Counted from the stretch's first letter, positions 9,457 through 17,971 are shown. The stretch: DNA of 38,795 bases from Bacteroidota bacterium (GCA_947478005.1 CANJVG010000019.1:1-38795), one strand, 5' to 3'. A program made the numbers and translations. Notes: generated by a model not told the origin, from the sequence alone.

Positions 9457-12210
9457 CTACAAATCCTTCAGCGAGTTCTTTTTCTGCACCTTTAAATCTT
9501 TAAGTGTTGCAGATTTAGGTTGCAGGACAATAGTGAATTGCTGACGCGAGAAAGTGGGCAGGGCAGGTGTCCAATTGAAAGTGAGTTCCCAGCAATGCAA
9601 ATCGCGGATGACGGTAACGTTGGTAAGAGACAGCTGTTTTCTTGAAATATCGAATCCCGAGCTTATAGCTATTTTCCAATGCTTGGTTAGGTTAAAATCA
9701 AGACTACCCCGAATGGTTTGCACTGTAACAATAGTATCAGGGTTAAGGTATGTTCCTTTAGAAATATTGAAATTATAACCGAGTGAAAGATTCCATGGGA
9801 TATCGAAGTTATAAATCTGGTCGGGGTGATAAGCTACATAATCGCCCATAAATTTAGGGGTAGCATCGTAAGACGGATCAACCGGCTTAGGTTTTGAATG
9901 CAGAGCCATGGTGGCACTTATGTTTGCAGTGGCAAAACGCAGCAACTGACGACTTTTTGACCATTCAAATTTATTTATCTTACGATTAAAAGAATCGACC
10001 GCATACGGGTCAAACTGAGCACTGAAATTGAGGTTTATTAGATTAAAAATCCTGGCTGAAACAACCGACAAATTAAATGGCTGTAAGCGTAATGAATCAG
10101 CTATAAAATTATAGCCGCCTGAAAGAATTACCTGGTCGAGTAAACCCATTTTCTTTTCATGATTGACGGAGTCTTTCTTATCGAAGACCTTCATATCAAA
10201 GTTATTAGCTAAACTCCAATTAACAGAAGCGGTCTGTCCATATCCCGGAACTCCATAAACGGCATCCGGCTCGAACACGGAGTATTTTGTTCGTGCTCCT
10301 AAGGCATTACTCTGCACATATTTATTGTAGTGCCAAAAGTCAGAGCCGAAATCGGGATTGTATCCAAAAGAAACGCTCGGAGTGAAGATATGTCGTATAG
10401 CTTTCAGCTTGCCGGTTTTAAACTTATAGATACCCGTAACCTTTGTGCTAATAGACAAAGAAGCTGTGAAATTTCTGGCTGAATTGAGTTTCCAAATGGT
10501 ATCGGTAATTATATGCCCCCTGATAGTATCTACATGTCCATTGGCATTCGCTATATAAAATGTGTCGGCATCCCATGTCTTGGTTATACCCTTAAAATAG
10601 GTGCGTTCCTGATAACTGAATGAGGGAGTAATATTGAGGTATTTAAGCACTCGCAAAGGAGCATCAATGTTGAACTGTTGATTGATACCTAAGCGAAACT
10701 TATCAGCAGTTTCAGTGCGGAACAAGGTAGAATCATAGGTGCTCACGCGATTTTGAAACTCGAAGGAGTAAGACATACCAATGCTTTCATACCATTTAGG
10801 TTTGCCGGTTTGAATTTTGGCTTTGAAAGGAGTAACCCTCGACATAGAAAGTCGAACTGTAGGTAAAGAGAAACTAATAGTTCGGTTCAATAAATTCTGG
10901 TCATGGCGAAGATTGACAGAAAGCGAAAAAGGAGAGCCGGCAAACGTATGTGAGAAGTTAATAGCTGAATTGAAAGTGGTGCTCAGCAAACGAGTATCGG
11001 TGACTCTGCTTGCCTGATAAAAATCCGCACTCTGCATTTGCACACTGGCTCCGAAGTTGGAATTGGGGATAGAGCGCGCATCCTGATTATGAGACCAGGA
11101 AAGACTATAAGAGTTGGTAGATTTTGCGCGAGGTAAATCAGGATCATACGGTCTTGTCCTGATATAATTAAAGGCCAGGTTTCCGGTGAATTTATAGCGC
11201 AGAGCATATTGAGCATTCAATCCTGCTCCTAAGGTTCCATTAGTAGAGAATTGACCGAGGAATTTTAACCCAAGATAGTCATTGACTGCCCAGTAATAAC
11301 CTCCGTTACGAAGGAAAAACCCAAGCACCGCATCCTGACCGTATTCAGGCAAAACAATTCCCGAACGCTTACCTTGCTTGACAGGGAAAATACCGAAAGG
11401 TAAATACAAGGGAGTAGGGACATCACCCACCCAAAAATTGGTAGGCCCTGTTACCATTACTTTACCCGGAACTATCTTCACCTTCTTAGCTTTAAAATAA
11501 AAGTGAGGATGCTCCTGGTCGCAGGTAGTATACTTAGATGAAAGGCCATACCATTCATCATACTCATTCTTTTTTACCATTTCGCTATGGATGTATGAAT
11601 CACCTTCTTTGGTAATTACCCGATAGACAATTCCTTTTTTCGTTTTGAAATTATATTTCATCGAATCGGCTGTATAGTCTTTCCCATCATCTACAAAAAC
11701 AGGAGTGCCGTTTCGATAGTTTCCGTTGCTATCTAATGTGCCTTTAGCCGAAAGTGTAAAGCTGGTCCAATCAAAATTGACGAAATAAGATTTAAGGTTA
11801 ATTTTCTGATATTTTAGCTCTCCTTGATTGTAGAGGTACATTTTTTTAGTACCCATATCATACACGATGGAGTCAGTAGCTTTGTAGGTGATAATATCCT
11901 TGATTTCACTTTGGTTGGCCATATCAGCCGTGTCGTTGTTGTTAATAGAGTCAACTACTAGGAGACCGGTGGAATCATTTAAAACAATCGTATCGCTGGT
12001 TGACTGAACAGTTTGCCCGGCCCCCCCACCCTTCTGATTTATATTTAAACTATCCGCAGCTTCTACGGGTAAAGCGAAGAAATTTAGAGGGCGGGTAACA
12101 CTGTTCGCATTTAGTATATTAGACAGTACCAGAAGTGCTGTTGCTAAAAACAAAGTGGGGGTTAGCCTGTATTGCCTGCTACAAAAATATATTTGGTCGG
12201 AAAGGGTCAA
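9457..12210 (-). CDS. lptD: LPS-assembly protein LptD homologue (Bacteroidota type)
   Basis: LptD is the outer-membrane beta-barrel that inserts lipopolysaccharide into the outer leaflet. The 917-residue product has an N-terminal hydrophobic export segment, an OstA/LptA-like periplasmic beta region (DSIVYDMGTKKMYLY to the conserved SSKYTTCDQEHPHFYFKAKK) and a long barrel region rich in alternating aromatic and polar residues (VGDVPTPLYLPFGIFPVKQG, then GIVLPEYGQ). The ORF as given begins at a TTG that coincides with a consensus promoter (TTG, 18 bp, TATTTTTG at 12210-12182). The true start is therefore uncertain, with a TTG at 12153 the next plausible one; no in-frame ATG lies near. It is divergent from the cell-wall amidase, so both neighbours are envelope genes. 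Confidence 0.88.
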   Translation of the reverse strand: MTLSDQIYFCSRQYRLTPTLFLATALLVLSNILNANSVTRPLNFFALPVEAADSLNINQKGGGAGQTVQSTSDTIVLNDSTGLLVVDSINNNDTADMANQSEIKDIITYKATDSIVYDMGTKKMYLYNQGELKYQKINLKSYFVNFDWTSFTLSAKGTLDSNGNYRNGTPVFVDDGKDYTADSMKYNFKTKKGIVYRVITKEGDSYIHSEMVKKNEYDEWYGLSSKYTTCDQEHPHFYFKAKKVKIVPGKVMVTGPTNFWVGDVPTPLYLPFGIFPVKQGKRSGIVLPEYGQDAVLGFFLRNGGYYWAVNDYLGLKFLGQFSTNGTLGAGLNAQYALRYKFTGNLAFNYIRTRPYDPDLPRAKSTNSYSLSWSHNQDARSIPNSNFGASVQMQSADFYQASRVTDTRLLSTTFNSAINFSHTFAGSPFSLSVNLRHDQNLLNRTISFSLPTVRLSMSRVTPFKAKIQTGKPKWYESIGMSYSFEFQNRVSTYDSTLFRTETADKFRLGINQQFNIDAPLRVLKYLNITPSFSYQERTYFKGITKTWDADTFYIANANGHVDTIRGHIITDTIWKLNSARNFTASLSISTKVTGIYKFKTGKLKAIRHIFTPSVSFGYNPDFGSDFWHYNKYVQSNALGARTKYSVFEPDAVYGVPGYGQTASVNWSLANNFDMKVFDKKDSVNHEKKMGLLDQVILSGGYNFIADSLRLQPFNLSVVSARIFNLINLNFSAQFDPYAVDSFNRKINKFEWSKSRQLLRFATANISATMALHSKPKPVDPSYDATPKFMGDYVAYHPDQIYNFDIPWNLSLGYNFNISKGTYLNPDTIVTVQTIRGSLDFNLTKHWKIAISSGFDISRKQLSLTNVTVIRDLHCWELTFNWTPALPTFSRQQFTIVLQPKSATLKDLKVQKKNSLKDL
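12182..12210 (-). promoter_or_regulatory. candidate Bacteroidota promoter for lptD
   Basis: On the minus strand ttg (12210-12208) is followed after 18 bp by tatttttg (12189-12182), which matches the -33/-7 pattern TTTG and TANNTTTG with near-standard spacing. A transcription start near 12175 is inferred. It overlaps the longest reading of lptD and so argues for a later start codon. The divergent gap also has the perfect palindrome acagcgctgt (12241-12250), a possible operator. Confidence 0.5.
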
Positions 12211-12254
12211 TCGGTTAATTCGGGTTAATTCAATTAGATCACAGCGCTGTACTT

Positions 12255-12302
12255 ATGGAAAATCAAAAAGATCGCGTCAAAATTAAAAAATCCACAACGT
12301 GA
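12255..12302 (+). other. 15-codon upstream frame overlapping the amidase start
   Basis: ATG at 12255 opens a frame of 15 codons (MENQKDRVKIKKSTT) that ends at a TGA sharing bases with the amidase GTG (gtga at 12299-12302). A lysine-rich stretch directly before the hydrophobic export segment is what the n-region of a signal peptide looks like. A one-base indel, perhaps in the six-A run here, would fuse the two. It could equally be a coupled leader peptide. Confidence 0.35.
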
Positions 12303-13924
12303 GACTTCAATACATATTGTTTATTGCCTTTGTTTTTGCATTTGTTTTTGCCGATGCTAATAAGGCAGTTTTAATTAAAACGGTGGTAATTGATGCCGGA
12401 CATGGTGGCAAAGACCCGGGGGCTTCTTCTAAATCAGGTAAAATTCATGAGAAGGATGTAGCGTTGACTGTGGCTTTGAAACTGGGAAGTTATATTGAAA
12501 AAAACTTTCCGGAAGTGAATGTAATTTACACGCGAAAAACGGATGTATTTCTGGAGTTGCACGAGCGGGCTGAAATAGCCAACAAAGCCAAAGCCGATTT
12601 GTTCATCGCCATTCACTGCAATGCATCGACTAACGAAGATATATACGGAACGAGCACTTACGTTTTGGGATTGCACCGCACAGAAGCCAACTTAGAGGTG
12701 GCGAAACGGGAGAACTCGGTTATTTTATTGGAAGATGACCGCGATAAGAATTATGAGTTTGACCCCAACACACCCGAGGGGCACATTATCATGAGCATGA
12801 AGCAGAATGCGTTTCTCGATCAAAGTATTGATTTTGCTTCCAAGACAGAACATGAATTCGGAACTTATTCCAAGCGCAAGAGTTTGGGAGTGAAACAAGC
12901 TGGATTTTATGTGCTTTATAAAACGGCCATGCCGAGTTTGCTTTGCGAAATTGGTTTTATCTCGAACCCCGAGGAAGAAAAGTTTTTAGTATCCCCCAAA
13001 GGGCAGGAGCTGGTAGCTACCGGACTGTCGAATGCATTTGGAGGCTATAAGGAGCAAATGGAAGGAAGCCCGGCCGTTGATAAAACAAGCGAAGAAGAAC
13101 CTAAGCCCACAACCCCTGTTGCTGCCCAGGAGCCCGAAAAAAAGACAACTGCCACGGAAGAAAAAAAGGAAGAGCCTGTTGCTGAACATAAAACAACTAC
13201 AGCTACTCCAAAAAGAGAAACACCCGCACCGGCAAAAACCGAGCAACCTGAAGTAAGTAATACAAACAGCAAGAGCATTCGAAAGCCAATTGAAAATGCC
13301 AGTGGGGGAGGAGTAGCAAAAGCAACGGCTAAACCTGCTGAAGTGAAACCTGTAGCCAAGGTGGAACCGGCAACTGCCGCGCCAAAAGAACCGGTTAAGA
13401 GCAAGCCGGAAACCACGACTGTTTCTACCGAACCCAAAAAGAAACCGGAAGAGAAAGCAGAACCAAAACCTGCCGCACCGGTGGTGAAAGAAGAGAAAGC
13501 CACCACCACCGAAGCTGAACCTAAAAAGAAGCCTGAAGTAAAACCTGAACTTAAGAAAGAAGAGCCTGCCGTAGTCAAAGTGAAACCGGCTCCGGCAGTG
13601 AAGGAAGTGCAAACGGGCAGCAGCACCTCGATGCCTGCTCACACAGCCGAAAGCGGCACTGTTTTCAAAGTCCAATTGTTTGCCTTAAAGGGCGACATGA
13701 AGGAAAGGGACTACGCCAAAGTAACCAAGTTATTTAGTGTGTTCAGTGCTGAGTTGCTTCCTAATGGTTTTACACGCTATTATGCCGGGAATTTAAAGGC
13801 CTTTGTCGGTGCTAAAAAGCTTTTGACTATTGCATTGGATAACGGCTTTTCATCTGCCTTTATTGTAGGGTTTAAAGAAGGTAAGCGAATGAGCACCGAA
13901 CAGGTACTGGCGCTGGATAAATAG
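12299..13924 (+). CDS. N-acetylmuramoyl-L-alanine amidase (Amidase_3) with SPOR-like C-terminus
   Basis: This zinc amidase cleaves the bond between MurNAc and L-alanine in peptidoglycan, usually during daughter-cell separation. After a signal peptide (about residues 1-20), residues 27-250 form the Amidase_3 domain with zinc or catalytic residues in VIDAGHGGKDPGA, IHEKDVAL, FIAIHCNAS and LLCEIGFISNPEEE. A linker of about 190 residues rich in K, E, P, A and T follows. The last ~85 residues (FKVQLFALKG onward) resemble a peptidoglycan-binding SPOR domain. The start is a GTG; no in-frame ATG is nearby. An upstream ATG (12255) opens a 15-codon frame whose TGA overlaps this GTG, so either translational coupling or a one-base indel is possible. 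Confidence 0.93.
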   Translation: MRLQYILFIAFVFAFVFADANKAVLIKTVVIDAGHGGKDPGASSKSGKIHEKDVALTVALKLGSYIEKNFPEVNVIYTRKTDVFLELHERAEIANKAKADLFIAIHCNASTNEDIYGTSTYVLGLHRTEANLEVAKRENSVILLEDDRDKNYEFDPNTPEGHIIMSMKQNAFLDQSIDFASKTEHEFGTYSKRKSLGVKQAGFYVLYKTAMPSLLCEIGFISNPEEEKFLVSPKGQELVATGLSNAFGGYKEQMEGSPAVDKTSEEEPKPTTPVAAQEPEKKTTATEEKKEEPVAEHKTTTATPKRETPAPAKTEQPEVSNTNSKSIRKPIENASGGGVAKATAKPAEVKPVAKVEPATAAPKEPVKSKPETTTVSTEPKKKPEEKAEPKPAAPVVKEEKATTTEAEPKKKPEVKPELKKEEPAVVKVKPAPAVKEVQTGSSTSMPAHTAESGTVFKVQLFALKGDMKERDYAKVTKLFSVFSAELLPNGFTRYYAGNLKAFVGAKKLLTIALDNGFSSAFIVGFKEGKRMSTEQVLALDK

Positions 13925-14122
13925 GGTCCGTTTGTTGGCTCTCCTTTGTTTTTGGCCATTAACTTCTGTTTCGAAAACAGATAAAACAAAGCTAAATCGT
14001 TATGAAACTACTCAGCCAGTTATTGATAGGAAAGATAAGATTTTCCTTAGCGCGCCCAGCTATAATAAAGCCTTTCCTCGGCTCCCATCATTATGCTTAT
14101 AGCTTTTATTTTGGAAGGCAAT

Positions 14123-14141
14123 GGCTATATGAACTATAGCC
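14123..14141. other. perfect hairpin at the left edge of array B
   Basis: Arms ggctata (14123-14129) and tatagcc (14135-14141) pair perfectly around the loop tgaac. There is no T run on either side. It overlaps the stop codon of the heptad-coding minus-strand frame in array B. The rest of the 764-bp gap 13925-14688 outside array B shows no gene, only a near-palindrome near 13964-13982 and a ttcc...ggaa near-palindrome at 14615-14630. Confidence 0.5.
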
Positions 14142-14394
14142 GGTTCGTAATTTCCTCTATGTTTTCGTCTACTTTCTCTAGGTTCTCGCGGATTTTCACG
14201 AGGATATCGACAACTTCCTCTTGCTTATTGGTTATTTCCTCTTGCTTCTCGTCAATATCCTCGAGGAAGTTGTGACTTCCTCGAGGATATCGTCAGTTTC
14301 CTCTTGGTTCTTGATAGTTTCTTGGAGGAAATCGGTAGGCTCCTCTTGCTTATTGCCAATTTCCTCTAAGTTCTAGCCAACTTCCTCAAGGAAA
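14134..14394 (-). pseudogene. possible decayed coiled-coil gene within array B
   Basis: On the minus strand array B reads as seven-residue repeats with leucine or isoleucine and acidic positions, such as FLEDIDE KQEEITN and NLEKVDE NIEEITN, closing with RL and a stop at 14134-14136. The frame is broken by the 20-bp unit at 14270-14289 and by a stop at 14373-14375. Beyond the array the frame continues to about 14508 without a start ATG. A heptad coiled-coil pattern this regular is suggestive, but any 21-bp tandem repeat gives seven-residue protein repeats in every open frame. The DNA array may therefore be primary and the peptide accidental. Confidence 0.3.
14145..14394. repeat. tandem repeat array B (12 units of 21 bp)
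   Basis: Units start at 14145, 14165, 14186, 14207, 14228, 14249, 14270, 14290, 14311, 14332, 14353 and 14374. All spacings are 21 bp except two of 20. The shared core is a TTTCCTC or similar in the middle of each unit, preceded by tcg or ttg. From 14207 on, units beginning tcg and ttg alternate (one begins tag), giving a 42-bp super-period. Several units contain the palindrome ttcctcgaggaa or close forms of it. The array lies 290 bp upstream of a small FnIII-like gene. Read on the minus strand it encodes heptads with coiled-coil character, so a decayed gene cannot be excluded. Confidence 0.9.
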
Positions 14395-14688
14395 TTGAGA
14401 CCGAACACCTGATTTTCTTCTGTCTTAACTTGTTGGGCACAAGAAATTCTTTGAGGAACACAAATATTTTTTTGTTTATTCTTAATAAATGTAAATTGTA
14501 TGGGCGCTTAGCAACAATTTCATGGGTGTTTCGGTAAAATTATGCATCTGACCTAAAGGCCCCGCGCTTTAAAAAAACAGAAACGGTGCAGGCCGGCAGG
14601 GCAGATAAAAAAAGTTCCATGCGCACGGAATAGTAAGTAAACATTTTTTTAACCAGTATTTTTAAAACCATTTAATTTTTCAAAAGTT

Positions 14689-15312
14689 ATGAAAAAAAAT
14701 TATTTAGTATTTTTCTTAGTGAAGTTGGGTTTTTCAAAGTTAACCCCACTTAAAAAAGTAAAGAAAGCCAAAAGCGTTATTGGCAAAATGACAGGCAATT
14801 CACATTTCGCAACTCCCGAGCCTGCATTGGTAGATGTAGACAAAGCAGCCGATGATGTGCAGGATGCAGAGGACTCACTGGACGGCACTAAAATCAAGTA
14901 TGAAGAGCGCGATGAAAAGGTGCTGGTGCTGAACAGCAAAATGAACCAACTGCAAAGCTATGTGGACACCACAGCCAATGGCGACAAAACAATCATCCTG
15001 AGCAGTGGTATGGATTATCGCAATCCGCCATCAAAATCGGTGGTAGCGGGGCCGGTAGAAGGTTTAACGATTCAGCCAACTCTTAATGAAGGCGAAGCCT
15101 TTTTGAAATGGAAGCCTTTGGCTAAGTCGGGTATCAAAAAGATAAGCGTTTCTTATGACCTTATAACCTGGCAACTGAAAGGTGAAACCAGTAAGTCGAA
15201 AATTTTGCTCAAAGGCCTGACGAGCGGCACAATGGTTCACGTTCGGGTGGCTTGTGTAAACACAGCCGGCTCAGGCGACTGGAGCGATATTGCATCGTGC
15301 AAGGTGCTGTAA
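14689..15312 (+). CDS. small fibronectin type III-like protein
   Basis: This 207-residue protein belongs to a family common in Bacteroidota. It has a helical N-terminal half (about residues 45-100, DKAADDVQDAEDSLDG and KMNQLQSYVDTTANGDKTI), a turn IILSSGMDYR, then a single FnIII-like domain (about 115-207) with the pattern LTSGTMVHVRVACVNTAGSG ending DWSDIASCKVL. The first 15 residues are hydrophobic with an early lysine pair, but a cleavage site is not clear. It resembles the gene at 37564-38247 in layout and motifs. Array B lies upstream and a strong terminator follows, so it is a single-gene unit. No function is known to me; protein binding by the FnIII domain is inference. Confidence 0.8.
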   Translation: MKKNYLVFFLVKLGFSKLTPLKKVKKAKSVIGKMTGNSHFATPEPALVDVDKAADDVQDAEDSLDGTKIKYEERDEKVLVLNSKMNQLQSYVDTTANGDKTIILSSGMDYRNPPSKSVVAGPVEGLTIQPTLNEGEAFLKWKPLAKSGIKKISVSYDLITWQLKGETSKSKILLKGLTSGTMVHVRVACVNTAGSGDWSDIASCKVL

Positions 15313-15340
15313 AAATTGATGAACCTCCGCTCTTAAAACA

Positions 15341-15374
15341 AAAGCGTCCCGCAGAAATGTCGGGACGCTTTTTT
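15341..15374 (+). terminator. intrinsic terminator after the FnIII-like gene
   Basis: Stem gcgtcccg (15344-15351) pairs with cgggacgc (15361-15368) and is followed by six T. The left arm and loop (gcgtcccgcagaaatgt) are identical to the terminator after tuf. The two copies are 14 kb apart. Confidence 0.93.
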
Positions 15375-15496
15375 GTTTTGTCTTTGGTCTATTGTCTGCC
15401 GTCTTTTCTAAAAAGACGTAAATGCCGAAATTCTTACTAAAGACAAATACAATTGTTTTAGAGTTTTATATTTATACCACATAAAAACATAAACAC

Positions 15497-17233
15497 ATGA
15501 AAAAAACAATCTACACAGTAATTTGTGCTTTTGCGTTTCAATGCATCAGCGCACAAAATGCCTTTATGGTAAAAGATATTAAGATAGGCGGAAACAGCCT
15601 GCCGCAATATCTTACCACCTTTCAAAACAAAGTTTATTTCTCTGCCAACGATAGCATTGGCAATCAGGAATTATTTGTTTCGGACGGCACCGAGGTAGGA
15701 ACTTTTATGCTCAAGGACATTTGCGCAGGCGCATGCAGTGCCGACCCGCAATACCTATTCAACGGAGGCAGTAAACTATATTTCGATGCGGGTTCTTTTC
15801 CACGTAAACTATATGCCAGCGATGGCACATCCAGCGGCACCGATACCCTGAACACTACGGTTACCGAAGGCGGCACAGGGTTCGTGAATATGAATGGCGA
15901 AACGTTTTTTTCAGGCGGCACATTCAGCTCAACCGGCAACGAATTGTTTAAAACCAATGGCACCAGTGCCGGAACAGTTTTGGTGAAAGATGTTTACACG
16001 GGGGTTACCGGTGGGCTTTCGAGTGCTTTATATCCTGCTGGCAACAAACTCTTTTTTGCAGCCAATGATTTAGCGGGCTATGGATTGTTTGCAAGCGATG
16101 GCTCGGTAGGCAATGCCACCAAACTTCTGTCTATGAATTTTAATGTAGCTCAATTTAAATATCTGGGCACACACAACTCTATCTTTTATTTTTCGCAAAA
16201 CGACAGTGTGCATGGCAATGAACTTTGGGCCAGCGATGGAACCATTAGCGGTACAGTGCTGCTCGATTTGAATACCGAAGCAGAAGGTTCAAGCGACCCG
16301 AGAAATTTTACAGTAATGAATAACGAAGTATATGTAATAGCCAATGGCGGAAGTACCACTGGCAAAGAACTTTTTAAAACCAACGGAACGGTTGGAGGAA
16401 CTTCTTTAGTAAAAGACGCAGCACCGGGTGCTGATGATGGTATAAGGAATGATTTAGTGGCGGTGGGAAATAAAATTTATTTTCAGGGATATACTTCGGG
16501 TTTTAACAATACAGAATTGTGGAGCAGTGACGGTACCAGTGTAGGCACTGCTAAATTGGTGGAAGTAGCCGCTACTCAGCAGGATATCAGAGACATGGGT
16601 GCAGTAAACAACAAACTCGTTTTTATTTTAAAAGCTAACAACAGCGATGTTTGGGGAAGCGATGGAACGGTACTTGGAACCACGCTGCTTCGTGCTGCCC
16701 AGTTCACACAGAACATTGATGGTTTTACTGCAAGCAACAACCGCTTGTTTTTTGTTGGAAAGAACGATACCGCAGGTAGAGAACTCTGGACGACTGATGG
16801 AACTGTGAACGGAACCTTTATGGTCATTAACGCAGCTGATACCACCGAAAATTCAGACCCTCAGGATTTAGTAGATTTAAACGGAATATTGTTCTATACC
16901 TGCGATGACCGCAAGCATGGCCGCGAATTGTGGAGAGTAGATACAGTACAGTTGGCACTTAATAATCCAAGCGATATTAAAGAACAAAAAGCGAATGCAA
17001 TATTTGGTCTTTATCCTAATCCGGTTTCTCAAACTTTATTTCTACAAGTTGAAAACGGCTTGTTGAATACCGAAACACAAATGCGGATTTTTGATGTGAG
17101 CGGAAAACTGATTCGTGCAGAAAACATTTCTTCGAGCCGGGTAGATGTTTCTTCTCTGGCCAATGGATTCTATGTATTGACCTTAAACACAAACAACAAA
17201 CCGCTTCAGCAGAAGTTTGTTGTGCAGCATTGA
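15497..17233 (+). CDS. secreted ELWxxDGT-repeat protein with T9SS sorting domain
   Basis: The protein has 578 residues. A signal peptide (residues 1-19, ending ISAQ) is followed by many copies of a ~40-60-residue repeat with the signature ELWxSDGTxxGT (for example ELFVSDGTEVGT, ELWASDGTISGT, ELWSSDGTSVGT, ELWTTDGTVNGT). This repeat is expected to fold as a beta-propeller-like structure. The C-terminal ~80 residues (GLYPNPVSQTLF to NGFYVLTLNTNNKPLQQKFV) are a T9SS type A sorting signal, so the protein should cross the outer membrane and be attached or released. Binding or adhesion is inferred from the repeat type. A terminator follows at 17270. Confidence 0.92.
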   Translation: MKKTIYTVICAFAFQCISAQNAFMVKDIKIGGNSLPQYLTTFQNKVYFSANDSIGNQELFVSDGTEVGTFMLKDICAGACSADPQYLFNGGSKLYFDAGSFPRKLYASDGTSSGTDTLNTTVTEGGTGFVNMNGETFFSGGTFSSTGNELFKTNGTSAGTVLVKDVYTGVTGGLSSALYPAGNKLFFAANDLAGYGLFASDGSVGNATKLLSMNFNVAQFKYLGTHNSIFYFSQNDSVHGNELWASDGTISGTVLLDLNTEAEGSSDPRNFTVMNNEVYVIANGGSTTGKELFKTNGTVGGTSLVKDAAPGADDGIRNDLVAVGNKIYFQGYTSGFNNTELWSSDGTSVGTAKLVEVAATQQDIRDMGAVNNKLVFILKANNSDVWGSDGTVLGTTLLRAAQFTQNIDGFTASNNRLFFVGKNDTAGRELWTTDGTVNGTFMVINAADTTENSDPQDLVDLNGILFYTCDDRKHGRELWRVDTVQLALNNPSDIKEQKANAIFGLYPNPVSQTLFLQVENGLLNTETQMRIFDVSGKLIRAENISSSRVDVSSLANGFYVLTLNTNNKPLQQKFVVQH

Positions 17234-17266
17234 TTTACTTACCTGTTTAAAATACTAATTGACAAA

Positions 17267-17298
17267 AAAGCGCCCTGCAGCAATGCAGGACGCTTTTT
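17267..17298. terminator. bidirectional intrinsic terminator
   Basis: Arms 17270-17279 and 17284-17293 (gcgccctgca / tgcaggacgc, with one C-A mismatch) are bordered by A6 and T5. The hairpin sits between convergent genes and resembles the terminators after tuf and after the FnIII-like gene in length, A/T flanks and the gcg...cgc stem base. Confidence 0.88.
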
Positions 17299-17317
17299 GT
17301 TTTTAATAAACAAATCC

Positions 17318-17971
17318 CTAAGCCGCATGCATAGGCGCCACACTCAAAAAAGCAGCTAACCTTTCTTCGTTTATCTGCTGGCTGTTGTAGGTAATAGTTT
17401 CTCCATGGTGATCGAAGGTGACACCGTGGGCCTGATGCGAAAAACCACCGCTAAAGGCCGATGCGCCCCGGTGGAAATAATCCATATAACAATCGCCATA
17501 AGCTTCGCTGGCGCTTTGCGTGCCTCCATCGTGGTGTACGTGGCGCAGGAAATTCTGGCGCAGGGCAGTCATATTATCTACCGCATGGTAATGATGATCA
17601 ACCTTATGACCTATTTCATGCAGCAGGGTTTGGTTGTGTACCCGGTTATAGCGATTGTCGAGCGAAAATGGGCTGATATAAATATAGCCATCCTGCCCCG
17701 AGCCGCCCCCTACCCGCAGGTTGGGTCTTATCTTAATAATGTTCATCGCCACCACATCGCTCAGGTGCGATTCGGGCAACAGTTCGAGGGTGCGCACCAT
17801 AATATCGAAATAAGAAGAACGGATATTCACGCTTTCTTCAAACACCCTTTGTTCCACCACTCCGTGCACTCTACGCGTTTCTGTAAAAGTATGAGCCATG
17901 GTTTCTCCTTCGTGTTCTCTTAATCCGTCAATGCGGATAGTTACTCCCTTTATGACTACTGTTTCTACCAT
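17318..17971 (-). CDS. small zincin-like putative metallopeptidase
   Basis: This 217-residue protein of unknown function carries an HEXXH-type motif with a third histidine close behind: HEIGHKVDHHYH at about residues 140-151, then SASEAYGDCYMDYF about 25 residues later. That arrangement (HEXXH on one helix, an acidic residue on the next) is seen in zincin metallopeptidases of the gluzincin or lethal-factor-like type. The family here was not identified. There is no signal peptide or membrane segment, so it appears cytoplasmic or exported by other means. The N-terminal half contains regularly spaced charged and aromatic residues without a known motif. It is alone on its strand, and a perfect TANNTTTG box lies at 18013-18006. 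Confidence 0.72.
   Translation of the reverse strand: MVETVVIKGVTIRIDGLREHEGETMAHTFTETRRVHGVVEQRVFEESVNIRSSYFDIMVRTLELLPESHLSDVVAMNIIKIRPNLRVGGGSGQDGYIYISPFSLDNRYNRVHNQTLLHEIGHKVDHHYHAVDNMTALRQNFLRHVHHDGGTQSASEAYGDCYMDYFHRGASAFSGGFSHQAHGVTFDHHGETITYNSQQINEERLAAFLSVAPMHAA

Noticed and set aside
12986-13675. Long antisense frames opposite the amidase linker
   Set aside because: They mirror the K/E/P/A-rich codons of the linker, giving F/L/S/G-rich nonsense. The sense strand has a coherent domain order.
13964-13982. Terminator after the amidase gene
   Set aside because: The ctgtttcgaaaacag near-palindrome is imperfect and has no T tract, so termination there is unsupported.
14145-14394. CRISPR array or plasmid iterons
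   Set aside because: There are no spacers between units, no replication initiator gene nearby, and the context is chromosomal.
17405-17923. 172-codon plus-strand frame
   Set aside because: It lies fully opposite the zincin-like gene, whose minus-strand reading has a coherent active-site motif and a -7 box upstream.
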